64,000 bases of DNA, taken from contig NZ_CP053084.1 of assembly GCF_013004065.1 (NCBI RefSeq), positions 1,798,001 to 1,862,000 on the forward strand, written 5' to 3'. This document shows positions 42,802-52,035 of the stretch, in pieces. The notes beneath the pieces were generated by a model. It saw only the letters and a list, made by a program, of their open reading frames with translations. It made no database searches and was not told the DNA's origin. The first letter of the stretch is position 1; the number at the start of each line of letters is the position of its first letter. The position numbers and the translations under genes are program-made. This DNA comes from Limnobacter sp. SAORIC-580. GTDB taxonomy: Bacteria > Pseudomonadota > Gammaproteobacteria > Burkholderiales > Burkholderiaceae_B.

Positions 42802-44784
42802 TCATTGGCTCAATGCACTTGTTGGTACAACAGGCAACACAATCTTTGAACGATGCTCGTCGCTATTCAATATATTGATTGCACCCAATAAACCACCGAG
42901 CAACTGCGGCACTGGTTGCAAACCTTGCGGCAAATTACTTGAATTGATCGACACCTGAAGTTGATGCCCTTTGGGTATAACTGCTGCGGTCGAGAAAATC
43001 TCTACTGGCAACAACATTGGTGCACCAGGCTGTACTGGCAACACGGCCTCTTTAGTAAATGGATGCCACGGCTGAATTCGCAGACCGTTCATAAACCTGG
43101 ATTTTGTGTCATCCACGGCCCGATGTGATGCCGTTAGCAATCCATTGCTGATTGATTTTGATCGACCGGTTGCTGGATCATAACTAGATAGACGGACCGA
43201 CAATGCAGCCTCCCGGCCTGTGGTGGTAATCCAAACATCTGCGGCGATCGGTCCATTGATATAAAGATCCTCAGTAAGTACCGGCGTTCTGAAATTGGCC
43301 GATGGAATCTGATTGAAGGTGTCCTCCGTGTTGCAAGAAATCGGAAGTAAACCAAGAGCCCCTGCTGTCCACTGGCTGGTCGAAGAGGAACAAAGACCGA
43401 AAAGCGGCGCCTGGAGAATCACACTGGATGCCTCCATCGCTTCTGCTGGTTCTGGCTTCAACGATTTGTCGCCACGCAGATAAAACTCGGTGGCCTGGAC
43501 ACCTGGATGAGGCCAATCACTGGCTGTCACATATTTTTCATGCCCCAGCACATACTGTGTCACGTTGGGCAACTTGTCCGCGCCTACATCCATGCCTTTT
43601 AAGTACTGATCAAACCACATCAACTGAATTTGTTGCAAAGTAGGAACCCCGTCACGAGGCAACCCATCGCTTGGAATTCCGGCAGATTCAATATGCGTCC
43701 AAGGCCCTATCAATAGTTTGGCTGTGGTTTGGCCCTTTAACTGCTCAAACCACATGGGCTCGCTTCGTTGGAAGAGGTCACGAAGGCCGCCCACGATGAA
43801 AGTGGGCACCTTGATGTTGTCAGCCTGTTCAAGCGGAGAACGGGTTTTCCAAAACTCACCATCAAATGCTGTTTCATTTTCGCCCAAAAGCGCCTTGAGA
43901 ATTGTTGGCACCTGAAATTGAACAACCCCATTCAATAGGTGCGACACCAACAACTCAATCCCCCGGGCCGGGTCCGTTTGTAAAGCATCAAACGGCACCA
44001 CGCCAAGCCCGGTCACCAACCCCATCCATAGCGGTATAAAGGTCGGGTTGACTTGTCCTCCAGTGAACACAATGTCTCGGTAACCATCACCAATCGGCAC
44101 TATTGGAAACGCAGCTTTAACCGCAGGGTGATTTTTCGCAGCCGTTAAAATCGCGCTGATACCCAAATAAGAGACTCCGTACACACCCACTGTTTGGTTG
44201 CTCCACGGTTGAGAAATCACCCAATCTACAACCTCGGAATAATCACCCTGCTCTTTCTCCCCGAACGCATCCCAAACGCCCTGTGAATTACCCGTACCTC
44301 TCACATCAACAACGACTGTGGCGTAACCTCGCTTCACCATAAATGGATCAGCTCCCCCGATCGCAGGCACAAATGCACCCGCCGCCTTGTTGTAAGCGGT
44401 TTGTATCAAAATGGCGGGATACGTTTCAGCGGGAATGGGTTGAGCAGATTCGTTTGCAGGCAAAGTGACTGTGTAGGCCAGTTCAATGCCATCGCGCATG
44501 CGAATAAAGCCTTTGGGCAAAGTTACGGTTGATGGGAAATCTTCGGCGCGCTCATAACTAGTCCATTGACCCTCATTTGCCTCAATCACTTGCACCGGTC
44601 TGGACTGACTTGACCGGGTGCCCAACATCAAGACGGTTCTCGTCGACTCACTTGATGCAGTTACACCCCCGGTGCTAGCGGGGTTTTCGCTGTCATTGGA
44701 ATCGGAGGTGCAGGCGAACAGTAGGAAACAGAAAACAACCGTTAACACTTGTACAATTCGGATTGGGATTCGGCTTACATTCAT
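42802..44784 (-). CDS. CocE/NonD-family (X-Pro dipeptidyl-peptidase S15-like) lipoprotein hydrolase
   Basis: The 660-residue protein starts with a lipoprotein signal and lipobox LFAC. The S15/CocE domain shows RDGIELAYTV, DVRGTGNSQG, the nucleophile GVYGVSYLGISA, RDLFQRSEP (acid region) and WTHIES (His), followed by a C-terminal jelly-roll (VWITTTGREAALSVRLSSYD). CocE-type enzymes hydrolyse esters or amides. A short inverted repeat ATATGTT-N12-AACATAT overlaps the start region. It is a surface-exposed hydrolase of the accessory block, substrate unknown. Confidence 0.85.
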   Translation of the reverse strand: MNVSRIPIRIVQVLTVVFCFLLFACTSDSNDSENPASTGGVTASSESTRTVLMLGTRSSQSRPVQVIEANEGQWTSYERAEDFPSTVTLPKGFIRMRDGIELAYTVTLPANESAQPIPAETYPAILIQTAYNKAAGAFVPAIGGADPFMVKRGYATVVVDVRGTGNSQGVWDAFGEKEQGDYSEVVDWVISQPWSNQTVGVYGVSYLGISAILTAAKNHPAVKAAFPIVPIGDGYRDIVFTGGQVNPTFIPLWMGLVTGLGVVPFDALQTDPARGIELLVSHLLNGVVQFQVPTILKALLGENETAFDGEFWKTRSPLEQADNIKVPTFIVGGLRDLFQRSEPMWFEQLKGQTTAKLLIGPWTHIESAGIPSDGLPRDGVPTLQQIQLMWFDQYLKGMDVGADKLPNVTQYVLGHEKYVTASDWPHPGVQATEFYLRGDKSLKPEPAEAMEASSVILQAPLFGLCSSSTSQWTAGALGLLPISCNTEDTFNQIPSANFRTPVLTEDLYINGPIAADVWITTTGREAALSVRLSSYDPATGRSKSISNGLLTASHRAVDDTKSRFMNGLRIQPWHPFTKEAVLPVQPGAPMLLPVEIFSTAAVIPKGHQLQVSINSSNLPQGLQPVPQLLGGLLGAINILNSDEHRSKIVLPVVPTSALSQ

Positions 44785-45102
44785 ATGTTGTCTTACTAGT
44801 TAACATATTATTTACTGAAATGTTGAACAGTCCCGGTTTTCGTTGAGGCCAATTTGCATAAGTGCAGGTATATTCCGCCTACTAACCGATTCGTTGATCG
44901 TACTTAAATCTGCGTCGGGAGAAAAGTCTATCAGAGGCACCATCAGTCGATGGCAATTGAACCAATCTTTGCAGACTTCCCTTGTCATGCGAACTGCTCG
45001 CCTGCAAAGCTCAGGGGCGAATTTGAATTCGGGTTTGCTGATGATGGCACCATTGTGTCAAACAACGGAGTCTCACAAATCTCAGAGCGGTTCAAAATTT
45101 CG
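44785..45102. other. Intergenic stretch without a convincing gene
   Basis: This 318-base stretch contains the presumed promoter of the CocE gene at its left end. A 55-codon frame from an ATG at 44950 to a TAG at 45117 (begins MAIEPIFADFPCHANC) crosses into the end of the ferredoxin reductase; it has no visible ribosome-binding site and no recognised similarity, so I do not call it a gene. Nothing else is seen. Confidence 0.5.
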
Positions 45103-46344
45103 TTAGGTAGCTATTAGGAGCAATGTTAGATCCGCATCCGGATTGCTCAATAGTTCAGTATTCAAAATCATACGTCGCTGAACCAGCTGCTTTCCGACCA
45201 TAAAAGCGATTGGCAAATTTACCGCGTCTACCGCGATGACGCAGCCGTCGCGCAAGTAGAACACCACAAATCCCTTATCCGCCGGGCTACCATGCATGAC
45301 ACGCTGATCATGGCCTTGTGACAAGCCGACCATCTGCAGACGAATGTCATACTGATTCGACCAGAACCACGGCACGCTATCGTAGGGCTTGTCCTCACCC
45401 ATCAATACTGCTGCGGCAGTACGCGCCTGATCAACAGCATTCGCTACCGACTCCAGCCGTAGTCTGTCTTCAAAAAAAAGATTGCGATGGCGTGTGCAGT
45501 CTCCGATCGCCAGAATGGCGGGGTCATCGGTGCGAGTAAACTCATCGACGAGAATACCGCCATCGCAGGTCAGGCCGGCGGCCTCTGCCAGTGCGGTATC
45601 TGGTATGACGCCAATCGAAACAAGCACGATATCCGCCGACACCGTGTCGCCATTGGCCAACCGGACCCCGGCAACAAACCCGTGATCCCCGGTTTCGAAC
45701 CCGGTCACCCCTGTATCCAGTCGTACATCCACCCCGGCATCACGATGTCTGGCATAAAAAAAAGCGGACATCTCCGGCCCGGTAACCCGCTGCATCAGAC
45801 GCCCGGCAGCTTCCAGCACCGTAACATGGACACCCTTCTTGACTGCGCTGGCGGCGACCTCAAGGCCGACGAAACCGCCGCCGACTATAACCAGACGTTT
45901 GCCCGGAACGAGCACCTCACGCAGGGCATCCGCGTCAGCCATGTCATGCAAATAATAAATGCCCTTCAGCTTGGCCCCCGGCGACGTCAGGCGCCGAACC
46001 TGTGAGCCAGTGGCCAGGACAAGGCGGTCGTATTTGATCTTACTGTGATCGGATAATCTGACCGTCTTGCTGTCTCGGTCGATCTGATCGACACGCACAC
46101 CGAGCCGCAATTGATAACCTGCATTTTCGTATACCGAGCGTGGCTTCAGGTACAGTGATTCCTGCTCAACCTCACCGGCCAGATAATTCTTCGACAGAGG
46201 TGGTCGCTGGTACGGTGGATGTGGTTCTTCACCGATCAGCACCACCTCATGCTGGTACCTGCCTCGCAGCAAGGCGGCCAAAAGCGCACCTGCTGCATGC
46301 CCACTCCCAACGATGACTGTCACCTCTTGCGATTTATTCGCCAT
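45103..46344 (-). CDS. FAD-dependent ferredoxin reductase of the CYP153 operon
   Basis: The 413-residue flavoprotein has the FAD motif VIVGSGHAAGALLAALLR, PPYQRPPLSK, the NAD motif VIVGGGFVGLEVAASA, ATG near VLATGSQ, and AIGDCTRHRN (second FAD contact). This is the BphA4/rubredoxin reductase-like class that passes electrons from NADH to a ferredoxin. It is the fourth gene of the operon ferredoxin, P450, GMC dehydrogenase, reductase, so its natural partner is the [2Fe-2S] protein at 49464. The ATG is preceded by GAGAGAGG. C-terminal part (FYLRDGCVIAVDAVN) matches the dimer-interface domain. Confidence 0.92.
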   Translation of the reverse strand: MANKSQEVTVIVGSGHAAGALLAALLRGRYQHEVVLIGEEPHPPYQRPPLSKNYLAGEVEQESLYLKPRSVYENAGYQLRLGVRVDQIDRDSKTVRLSDHSKIKYDRLVLATGSQVRRLTSPGAKLKGIYYLHDMADADALREVLVPGKRLVIVGGGFVGLEVAASAVKKGVHVTVLEAAGRLMQRVTGPEMSAFFYARHRDAGVDVRLDTGVTGFETGDHGFVAGVRLANGDTVSADIVLVSIGVIPDTALAEAAGLTCDGGILVDEFTRTDDPAILAIGDCTRHRNLFFEDRLRLESVANAVDQARTAAAVLMGEDKPYDSVPWFWSNQYDIRLQMVGLSQGHDQRVMHGSPADKGFVVFYLRDGCVIAVDAVNLPIAFMVGKQLVQRRMILNTELLSNPDADLTLLLIAT

Positions 46345-46378
46345 GGCCTCTCTCAGACTGATTTATGGGAAAGTTTTT

Positions 46379-48034
46379 TCAGGCGCCGGATGTCGCGGCA
46401 TCCTCAAGCATCATCGCGGCGCCCTTCTCGCCGATCATGGTCGCCGGTTGATTGGTATTGCCACCCACCAAGGTCGGCATGATCGACGCGTCGATCACCC
46501 GCAGACACTGCACGCCATGCACTCGCAAACGCGGGTCCACCACTGCCAGCGAATCGACGCCCATTTTGCATGTACCGACCGGGTGATATGCCGATTCAGC
46601 GCTGCGCCGCACCCAGTCTGCGAGGTCTTGGTCCGACAACAGCGCCTCTCCGGGGGAAACCTCGACATCATGGTGCGGCGCAAAGGCCGGCTGTACCAGA
46701 ATCTCGCGCACCATTCGCACCCCGCGAACAAGTCGCTCAACATCCGCGGGGTCGGACAAATAGGCGGGATCGATCAGCGGTGCCGCATGGGGATCAGCGC
46801 TGTGCAGACCGACTCGGCCCCGTGACAAAGGCCGAAGCCCATAGATCATGACTATGTAGCCATAACCACTCATTGCGGTCTTAATGTCCCGTCCGTGATT
46901 AGCGTACAGCATGGGCCCGAAGTGTAGCTGCAGATCGGGAATCGGCTCTTGCGGCCGGGAGCGGATAAACCCGCCAGCCTCGGCGCCGTTGCTGGACAGC
47001 ACCCCGCGCCGACCAGCCAGATACTGCAGCACGGCCCATAATCCCTTGAGCCAGTAGCTTGGATGCATCGAAATACCCAGACGGGTGCGTGCCCGGGCAC
47101 GAACAAACACGTCGATATGGTCCTGAAGATTCTGCCCCACCCCTTCCAACGCGTGACGCACCTGAATGCCGTGCCTGTCAAGTTCCTCACGCGGACCGAT
47201 TCCGGATAACATCAGCAGATGCGGCGAATTGAACGCGCCACCGCAGAGTACGACCTCGCGCGCTGCTCGAATCTGTACTAGGCCCGTCCCGCTCCGATAC
47301 TCCACACCGACAGCACGTGTCCCTTCGAGCAGTACTCGGGTGACATGTGAACCACTTCGTACAGTCAGGTTCGGGCGTCCTGACGCCGGCTCAAGATAGG
47401 CGCGTGCATTGCTGCATCGCGCACCATTTTTCTGATAGGCGTAGTAGAAACCTACACCCTCCTGATGATGGCCATTAAAGTCGCTGTTGTGGCGGTGTCC
47501 AGCCTGCTTTGCAGACTCAACAAACACCAGACTAAGGGGATTGGTATAGCGGCGTTCAGCAACATTGAGTGGACCTCCCCGACCATGGAACGGCACATCA
47601 AGCGGATTCAATGGCGGCTCGAAATTCTCCGACTTCGTGAAATAAGGCAGCACCTCTTGGTATGACCATCCCTGACAACCCAGTTTCTCCCATTCATCAT
47701 AATCTTGAGCATGACCACGGATGTAAACCTGAGCGTTGATGCCGCTCGACCCACCAAGCATCTTACCCCGAGGCTGGAACAACGAACGACCATACATATG
47801 CCGCTGCGGCTCAGTCTTGAACTGCCAGTTGTAACGACGGCTGAACATGAGTTGCAAGAATCCCAGAGGTATATTCACGAAGGGGTTATGACGACTCTCT
47901 GGTCCGGCCTCGAGCAAAAGTACGGAATAAAGACCACTCTCGGACAGCCGGTTAGCGACCGCACAACCTGCCGAGCCAGCCCCAACCACCACGTAGTCAA
48001 ACTGCTCTGACGCTCGCCCGCCCTGATGGCTCAT
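46379..48034 (-). CDS. GMC-family FAD alcohol dehydrogenase (AlkJ/choline dehydrogenase-like)
   Basis: The 551-residue flavoenzyme has the GMC signature YVVVGAGSAGCAVANRLSE, the second GMC signature GGSSGINAQVYIRGHAQDYDEW, and the C-terminal catalytic region HPVGTCKMG, then VGGNTNQPATMIGEKGA. In alkane pathways AlkJ-type GMC enzymes oxidise the primary alcohol made by the hydroxylase to aldehyde and pass electrons to the membrane. It overlaps the P450 stop by ATGA, so translation is coupled. No signal peptide is visible; the protein is probably cytoplasmic or membrane-associated. Start ATG at 48034. Confidence 0.92.
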   Translation of the reverse strand: MSHQGGRASEQFDYVVVGAGSAGCAVANRLSESGLYSVLLLEAGPESRHNPFVNIPLGFLQLMFSRRYNWQFKTEPQRHMYGRSLFQPRGKMLGGSSGINAQVYIRGHAQDYDEWEKLGCQGWSYQEVLPYFTKSENFEPPLNPLDVPFHGRGGPLNVAERRYTNPLSLVFVESAKQAGHRHNSDFNGHHQEGVGFYYAYQKNGARCSNARAYLEPASGRPNLTVRSGSHVTRVLLEGTRAVGVEYRSGTGLVQIRAAREVVLCGGAFNSPHLLMLSGIGPREELDRHGIQVRHALEGVGQNLQDHIDVFVRARARTRLGISMHPSYWLKGLWAVLQYLAGRRGVLSSNGAEAGGFIRSRPQEPIPDLQLHFGPMLYANHGRDIKTAMSGYGYIVMIYGLRPLSRGRVGLHSADPHAAPLIDPAYLSDPADVERLVRGVRMVREILVQPAFAPHHDVEVSPGEALLSDQDLADWVRRSAESAYHPVGTCKMGVDSLAVVDPRLRVHGVQCLRVIDASIMPTLVGGNTNQPATMIGEKGAAMMLEDAATSGA

Positions 48035-49446
48035 CTACTCTTCTCCGTCAACTTCACCATCAGCTTTGAATAGCCGCGTACAAAGTTTGATTGAACAAGC
48101 TCCGGCTCGCCAACGACTTCGATGTCATCGAAACGCTTCAGCAACTCCTCCCAAAGAATGCGCAGTTGAAGTTCAGCAAGGCGATTACCCATACAACGAT
48201 GAACGCCATAGCCAAACGACATATGATTTCTTGCATCATGACGGTCGATGATGAATTGATCGGGATTTTCAAATTTTCGTTCGTCACGATTTCCTGATGC
48301 ATACCACATCACAACACGGTCACCCTTCTTGATGGTCTGACCATGCAGCTCGACATCCTGTGTAGCAACGCGACGCATATGCGCAAGCGGGGTTTGCCAA
48401 CGGATGATTTCCGAAACCATATTAGGAATCAGCCCCGGATTTGCCTTAAGCTTAACGAATTCTTCGGGAAACCGATTTAGGGCGAGCACGCCACCACTCA
48501 TAGAATTTCGTGTGGTGTCATTGCCACCGACGATGAGTAGCGCTAGGTTACCAATAAACTCCATCGGACGATTAATCAGGTCTTTGGTGTCCTCGTTACT
48601 CTGCATCATGCTAATCAGGTCGAAGCCAACCTTTTCGCCGGCTGCTCGATCAGCTTCTTTGTTGCGCCAAAGGGTTGAGAAGGACCACGCCATATCCGCT
48701 GCATCGTCAAACATGACATCTTCATTGGTAGATTCACCACCTGTTGCCGATGACGCACCCGATAATCGATCTGACCAGCCCACAAGCTTATGGCGTTCTT
48801 CGTAGGGAAAATCTAGTAAGGTTGCGAGCATCCTAGCGGTTAGTTCTTTCGATACCTTGGGCACCCAGTTGAAAGGCTCATTCAGCGGAAGGCTGTCAAG
48901 CACCTCGCCGGTACGGCTACGAATCAGCCCCTCTATTTCTCTCAGATTTTGAGGCGCCACGACGCCTTGAACTGCCCGTCGCTGCTTATCATGCCGAGGC
49001 GGATCCATGGCAATAAACATTTCGACGGACAAACCATCCGGGGGATCTCCCAGAACGATTTGAGGCTCCGAGGAAAACAACTGATGATTCTTATCCACAT
49101 ATAAAATATCATCGAAGCGTGTTATCGACCAGTATGGCCCGAACGGGCTATTTTTCTGGTAATGAACTGGAGCCTCGTCGCGCAGCCGCTTGAAATAGGC
49201 TGAGCACTTGCCTTGTCGGTAAAGAAACGGATTGCTGGCGTCAATCTCCTCAATGGAAAGCGTAGTAACGTCAGGCAATGGGGATTCGACAAAATGGAGC
49301 ATAGGGGTTTTAGGCCCAATAGTTTTTCTCTTTGCCTTCATCAATACTTTTAGCGCCCTAATCTGCAAGTTCATGGGCACGATTTTGGCCGTAGCATTAA
49401 TTACCTTTGTCTGAATCGTGCCACTCATGCTTGATTTCGTTGTCAT
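48031..49446 (-). CDS. CYP153-type cytochrome P450 alkane hydroxylase
   Basis: The 471-residue protein has the I-helix GGNDTTRNSMSGG, the ExxR region EIIRW, and the haem-binding signature FGYGVHRCMGN followed by RLAELQLRILWEELL; the last stretch is characteristic of CYP153. These enzymes add oxygen to the terminal carbon of medium-chain alkanes or fatty acids using electrons from a ferredoxin. I place the start at the ATG at 49446 (GGAG eight bases upstream); a GTG at 49467 overlaps the ferredoxin stop and is possible. An N-terminal ~70-residue extension is basic and unusual for soluble P450s. Confidence 0.93.
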   Translation of the reverse strand: MTTKSSMSGTIQTKVINATAKIVPMNLQIRALKVLMKAKRKTIGPKTPMLHFVESPLPDVTTLSIEEIDASNPFLYRQGKCSAYFKRLRDEAPVHYQKNSPFGPYWSITRFDDILYVDKNHQLFSSEPQIVLGDPPDGLSVEMFIAMDPPRHDKQRRAVQGVVAPQNLREIEGLIRSRTGEVLDSLPLNEPFNWVPKVSKELTARMLATLLDFPYEERHKLVGWSDRLSGASSATGGESTNEDVMFDDAADMAWSFSTLWRNKEADRAAGEKVGFDLISMMQSNEDTKDLINRPMEFIGNLALLIVGGNDTTRNSMSGGVLALNRFPEEFVKLKANPGLIPNMVSEIIRWQTPLAHMRRVATQDVELHGQTIKKGDRVVMWYASGNRDERKFENPDQFIIDRHDARNHMSFGYGVHRCMGNRLAELQLRILWEELLKRFDDIEVVGEPELVQSNFVRGYSKLMVKLTEKSR

Positions 49447-49463
49447 AAATCGCTCCACTTTTT

Positions 49464-49784
49464 TCACATCTGGAATTCTGGCAAGTAAACAATCATGCCA
49501 TCCATTTCTTCAGTAACCTTGACCTGGCAACCAAGACGCGAAGTGTCAGTCCGCTCCGGTGTCATGGATAGCATTTGCTCTTCGACATCCGCGATCTCAC
49601 CGGTTCTATTGAACCATTGACCGTCAACAACAATGTGGCAGGTGCCGCACGCGCACTCTCCGCCGCAATCCCCGTCAATGCCTGGCACAGCATTGGTGAC
49701 GGCAATTTGCATCAAAGTAGAGCCCACATCAAGCTTGGCGACATGCTCGGTGCTGTTATGCTCAACAAAAATAATCTTCCCCAA
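49464..49784 (-). CDS. [2Fe-2S] adrenodoxin-type ferredoxin
   Basis: The 106-residue protein shows the adrenodoxin/putidaredoxin cysteine pattern CGGECACGTC (C-x5-C-x2-C) with the fourth Cys in RLGCQV. It carries electrons from the reductase to CYP153. The start is a TTG at 49784 with AAGGAG seven bases upstream. It is the first gene of the minus-strand operon and lies 121 bases from the divergent AraC regulator. No signal peptide is present. Confidence 0.95.
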   Translation of the reverse strand: MGKIIFVEHNSTEHVAKLDVGSTLMQIAVTNAVPGIDGDCGGECACGTCHIVVDGQWFNRTGEIADVEEQMLSMTPERTDTSRLGCQVKVTEEMDGMIVYLPEFQM

Positions 49785-49841
49785 CGCTTTTCTCCTTTAT
49801 CTCTACGAGTGATCATATTATTGATGCATCCTCATGTAGAG

Positions 49842-49873
49842 GAGGTCATTTCTTGACAAAATAGAGGTCATTT
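49842..49873. promoter_or_regulatory. Paired direct repeats GAGGTCATTT between AraC and the CYP153 operon
   Basis: GAGGTCATTT occurs at 49842-49851 and 49864-49873, exactly 22 bases apart (two helical turns), the usual spacing for AraC-family half-sites. They lie within an araC-directed promoter candidate (TTGACA at 49853 and GACAAT at 49877, spacer 18) and upstream of the ferredoxin gene. Confidence 0.62.
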
Positions 49874-49905
49874 GGAGACAATTTAATTTTACAAGAGCCC
49901 TCTCA

Positions 49906-50949
49906 ATGACACATCACACCAAAACAAGTGTCGACTCGGTGAAGAATATTCCGTCCAATTACTCACGGCTTATAGCGCGTGAGCTCGGGCTAACAGCTAG
50001 GCAATTGCCGGAATTACTACAAGGTACCGGTCTTAGGGCCGCTCAGCTGTTGAGTGATAACGGTCTGATCACGTCGGCTCAGCAGATACAGATTCTACGC
50101 AACGCACTGGCGTTGTCGGGCCGACCGGGATTCGGACTGCGGCTGGGCAGACGCTTGACACCGGCAACTCATGGCACGATGGGCTTTGCTGCCTCCAGCA
50201 GCCCGAACCTGCTCAGTGCATTTCAGGCCATACACACTTTCCTGCCCACTCGTGTTGGTGTTATCGAACTGCGTTTGTATGAGACTGAGGATAATCTTGA
50301 ATGTAGGGTGACCTTCAAGATACAACTGGACAACGATCTGCTTCGTTGCGTGGCAGAGTTGATTGTCACTGTGCTACTTAATTTCGGTGAATTTATTTTA
50401 GGCCGTGCTTTGGAAGAGGCAGAGATTGGATTTACCCATGTAGCGCCTGAATACCAAGCGATCTATGCAGAGTATCTTTCCGGACGAATTGATTTCTGCC
50501 GCGAACAGTTAACACTCAGATTGCCGATGGCGTTGTGTCTTGAGCCGAATGCTTCAGCCAATCATGAAAGCTATCAACTTGCTTTGCAGCATTGTGAGGT
50601 CTTGCTAGAGCAACTTCAAGCGCAGACATCGAGCTATCAGAACCGCCTTAAGAAAATGATGTTATCCCGTCCGCCCGGCACACTAAGTGAGGAAGAAGCC
50701 GCCGCTACTCTTTTAATGAGCAAACGCACCCTTGCGAGGAAGCTGAAGAAAGAGCAATCCAGTTTTCGAAAAATTCGTGAGGAAATTCTCTCCAATCAAG
50801 CGGCTAGTTATTTGGGTGAAACTACTCTATCGATCGAAGAAATTGCCGTGCTGCTGAACTACCACGACAGCGCCAACTTCAGGCGTGCATTCAAGCGCTG
50901 GTTTGGCCAACCCCCCGATGATTACAGGCGTATTGCCAACTCACTTTGA
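49906..50949 (+). CDS. AraC-family transcriptional regulator of the CYP153 operon
   Basis: The 347-residue protein has an N-terminal arabinose-type/OruR-like effector domain and a C-terminal AraC DNA-binding domain (LSEEEAAATLLMSKRTLARKLKKEQSSF and the second helix-turn-helix LSIEEIAVLLNYHDSANFRRAFKRWFGQPPDDYRR). It sits divergent from the ferredoxin-P450 operon, as AlkR/AraC regulators do in other alkane-hydroxylase loci. Activation by an alkane or fatty acid is expected. Two direct repeats 22 bases apart lie in the shared region. The start at 49906 has a weak ribosome-binding site. Confidence 0.9.
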   Translation: MTHHTKTSVDSVKNIPSNYSRLIARELGLTARQLPELLQGTGLRAAQLLSDNGLITSAQQIQILRNALALSGRPGFGLRLGRRLTPATHGTMGFAASSSPNLLSAFQAIHTFLPTRVGVIELRLYETEDNLECRVTFKIQLDNDLLRCVAELIVTVLLNFGEFILGRALEEAEIGFTHVAPEYQAIYAEYLSGRIDFCREQLTLRLPMALCLEPNASANHESYQLALQHCEVLLEQLQAQTSSYQNRLKKMMLSRPPGTLSEEEAAATLLMSKRTLARKLKKEQSSFRKIREEILSNQAASYLGETTLSIEEIAVLLNYHDSANFRRAFKRWFGQPPDDYRRIANSL

Positions 50950-51062
50950 TAACGCTGAGGCCCAAGATCACCGCCTCAGACTACTCAGCCGCAAACCACA
51001 CAGAAGCTGCGGATTGGGGAGCAATTCAACACGGTCGATAGAATTTTCTCTTCAGGGCCGAG

Positions 51063-51509
51063 CTATCGGGTATAAATAAATCGGCCCATCGCCACCAATG
51101 TCTGATTTTGATAGATTTCTACTGATGTGATGATGAATCGTTTGCCTGATCGGATGACTTGAGGCACCGCACATATGGTTCCGGCGAATGCCGGGCGCAA
51201 GTAGTCGAAGGTCATACTTTGGCACTGAGGCTCGCTATTAAGATCAAGAATCCCTATAACATGCAAAGCAGCGCTGATCTCACCAAAACTGGCCAAGATT
51301 CCACCATGGAAGGTACGCAATAAAGGGTTGCCCATATGCTGATCGCGGAATGAAAGCTGATAACTTACGTCATCAGCCGAATTAACCAGCTTCATTCCTA
51401 AAAACCCTACAAATGGATTGTCTTCCAGCAGTTTTGCTTGTGCAGGATTTAACAATGCAACTTTGTCTTCTCTGTCATTACCGACACGCTTTGTACCTAC
51501 ATCAGCCAT
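51063..51509 (-). CDS. Hotdog-fold PaaI-type thioesterase, second of two
   Basis: From the ATG at 51509 the 148-residue protein matches PaaI-type hotdog thioesterases: LLRTFHGGILASFGEISAAL (His/Gly helix with a catalytic acidic residue) and SMTFDYLRPAFAG. It would release CoA or ACP from an acyl thioester. The upstream in-frame extension of 31 codons overlaps the previous gene and is not part of the family. It is the last gene of the operon that starts at 53925. Substrate unknown. Confidence 0.82.
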   Translation of the reverse strand: MADVGTKRVGNDREDKVALLNPAQAKLLEDNPFVGFLGMKLVNSADDVSYQLSFRDQHMGNPLLRTFHGGILASFGEISAALHVIGILDLNSEPQCQSMTFDYLRPAFAGTICAVPQVIRSGKRFIITSVEIYQNQTLVAMGRFIYTR

Positions 51510-51522
51510 TAATGCCCGCCTT

Positions 51523-51969
51523 TTATTGCATAGAAGAATCAAAGCCTGGACCAAGTGTACCCACAGCAAATGACCCAGACACCGTCGCCAAAAGCCGATC
51601 ATCTCGATTATTTATTGCTCGGCCACGAACATAAGCAATATCATTCTTGATCGCATAGCACTCCACCTCACTGCTTACTGAGTCTCCCGACACAGCCTCT
51701 GCGATGAAGTCGACTCGCAGATCTATTGTAGCAATCGCCCTCATATCACCGAGTTTGGAGAATATTGCCAAACCACAATTTGTATCAAGCAGAGTCACGA
51801 TGACGCCACGATGCATACTACCGTTGCGACCTGTCAAAAACTTCTGGTGACAGATGGTCATCACAGCCTTACCCCCGCAAATTTCCTCTACTTCCACACC
51901 AAGTGTATTGAACAGTGGGTGTGAAGCACCGAAAAAACTCTTTGCCATTTCAAGATATCGATCAATCAT
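51523..51969 (-). CDS. Hotdog-fold PaaI-type thioesterase, first of two
   Basis: The 148-residue protein has the hotdog signature TGRNGSMHRGVIVTLLDTNCGLAIFS, then TIDLRVDFIAEAVSGD. The HRG-x-V-x(3)-LD motif is the usual acyl-CoA thioesterase active site. GGAGG lies nine bases upstream of the ATG. It precedes a second hotdog protein of equal length, with start and stop 14 bases apart; they may form a heteromer or act on different chain lengths. The operon context (metalloenzyme, BtrH-like protein) suggests processing of an acyl intermediate. Confidence 0.85.
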   Translation of the reverse strand: MIDRYLEMAKSFFGASHPLFNTLGVEVEEICGGKAVMTICHQKFLTGRNGSMHRGVIVTLLDTNCGLAIFSKLGDMRAIATIDLRVDFIAEAVSGDSVSSEVECYAIKNDIAYVRGRAINNRDDRLLATVSGSFAVGTLGPGFDSSMQ

Positions 51970-52035
51970 TCAGCGTTACCTCCAAGATACCTACTCTTGT
52001 TCAGGCCATTGAGCAAAGCCGGCCACATTACTTGG

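Noticed and set aside
44783-44808. Inverted repeat at the CocE-type gene start
   Set aside because: Arms ATATGTT/AACATAT are AT-rich with a 12-base spacer and overlap the start codon; too weak to call an operator.
44950-45117. 55-codon frame near the end of the reductase gene
   Set aside because: No ribosome-binding site, no similarity, and it overlaps the antisense end of the reductase gene.
46313-46825. 170-codon open frame on the plus strand
   Set aside because: It is antisense to the start of the GMC dehydrogenase gene and the reductase/GMC junction; no motif.
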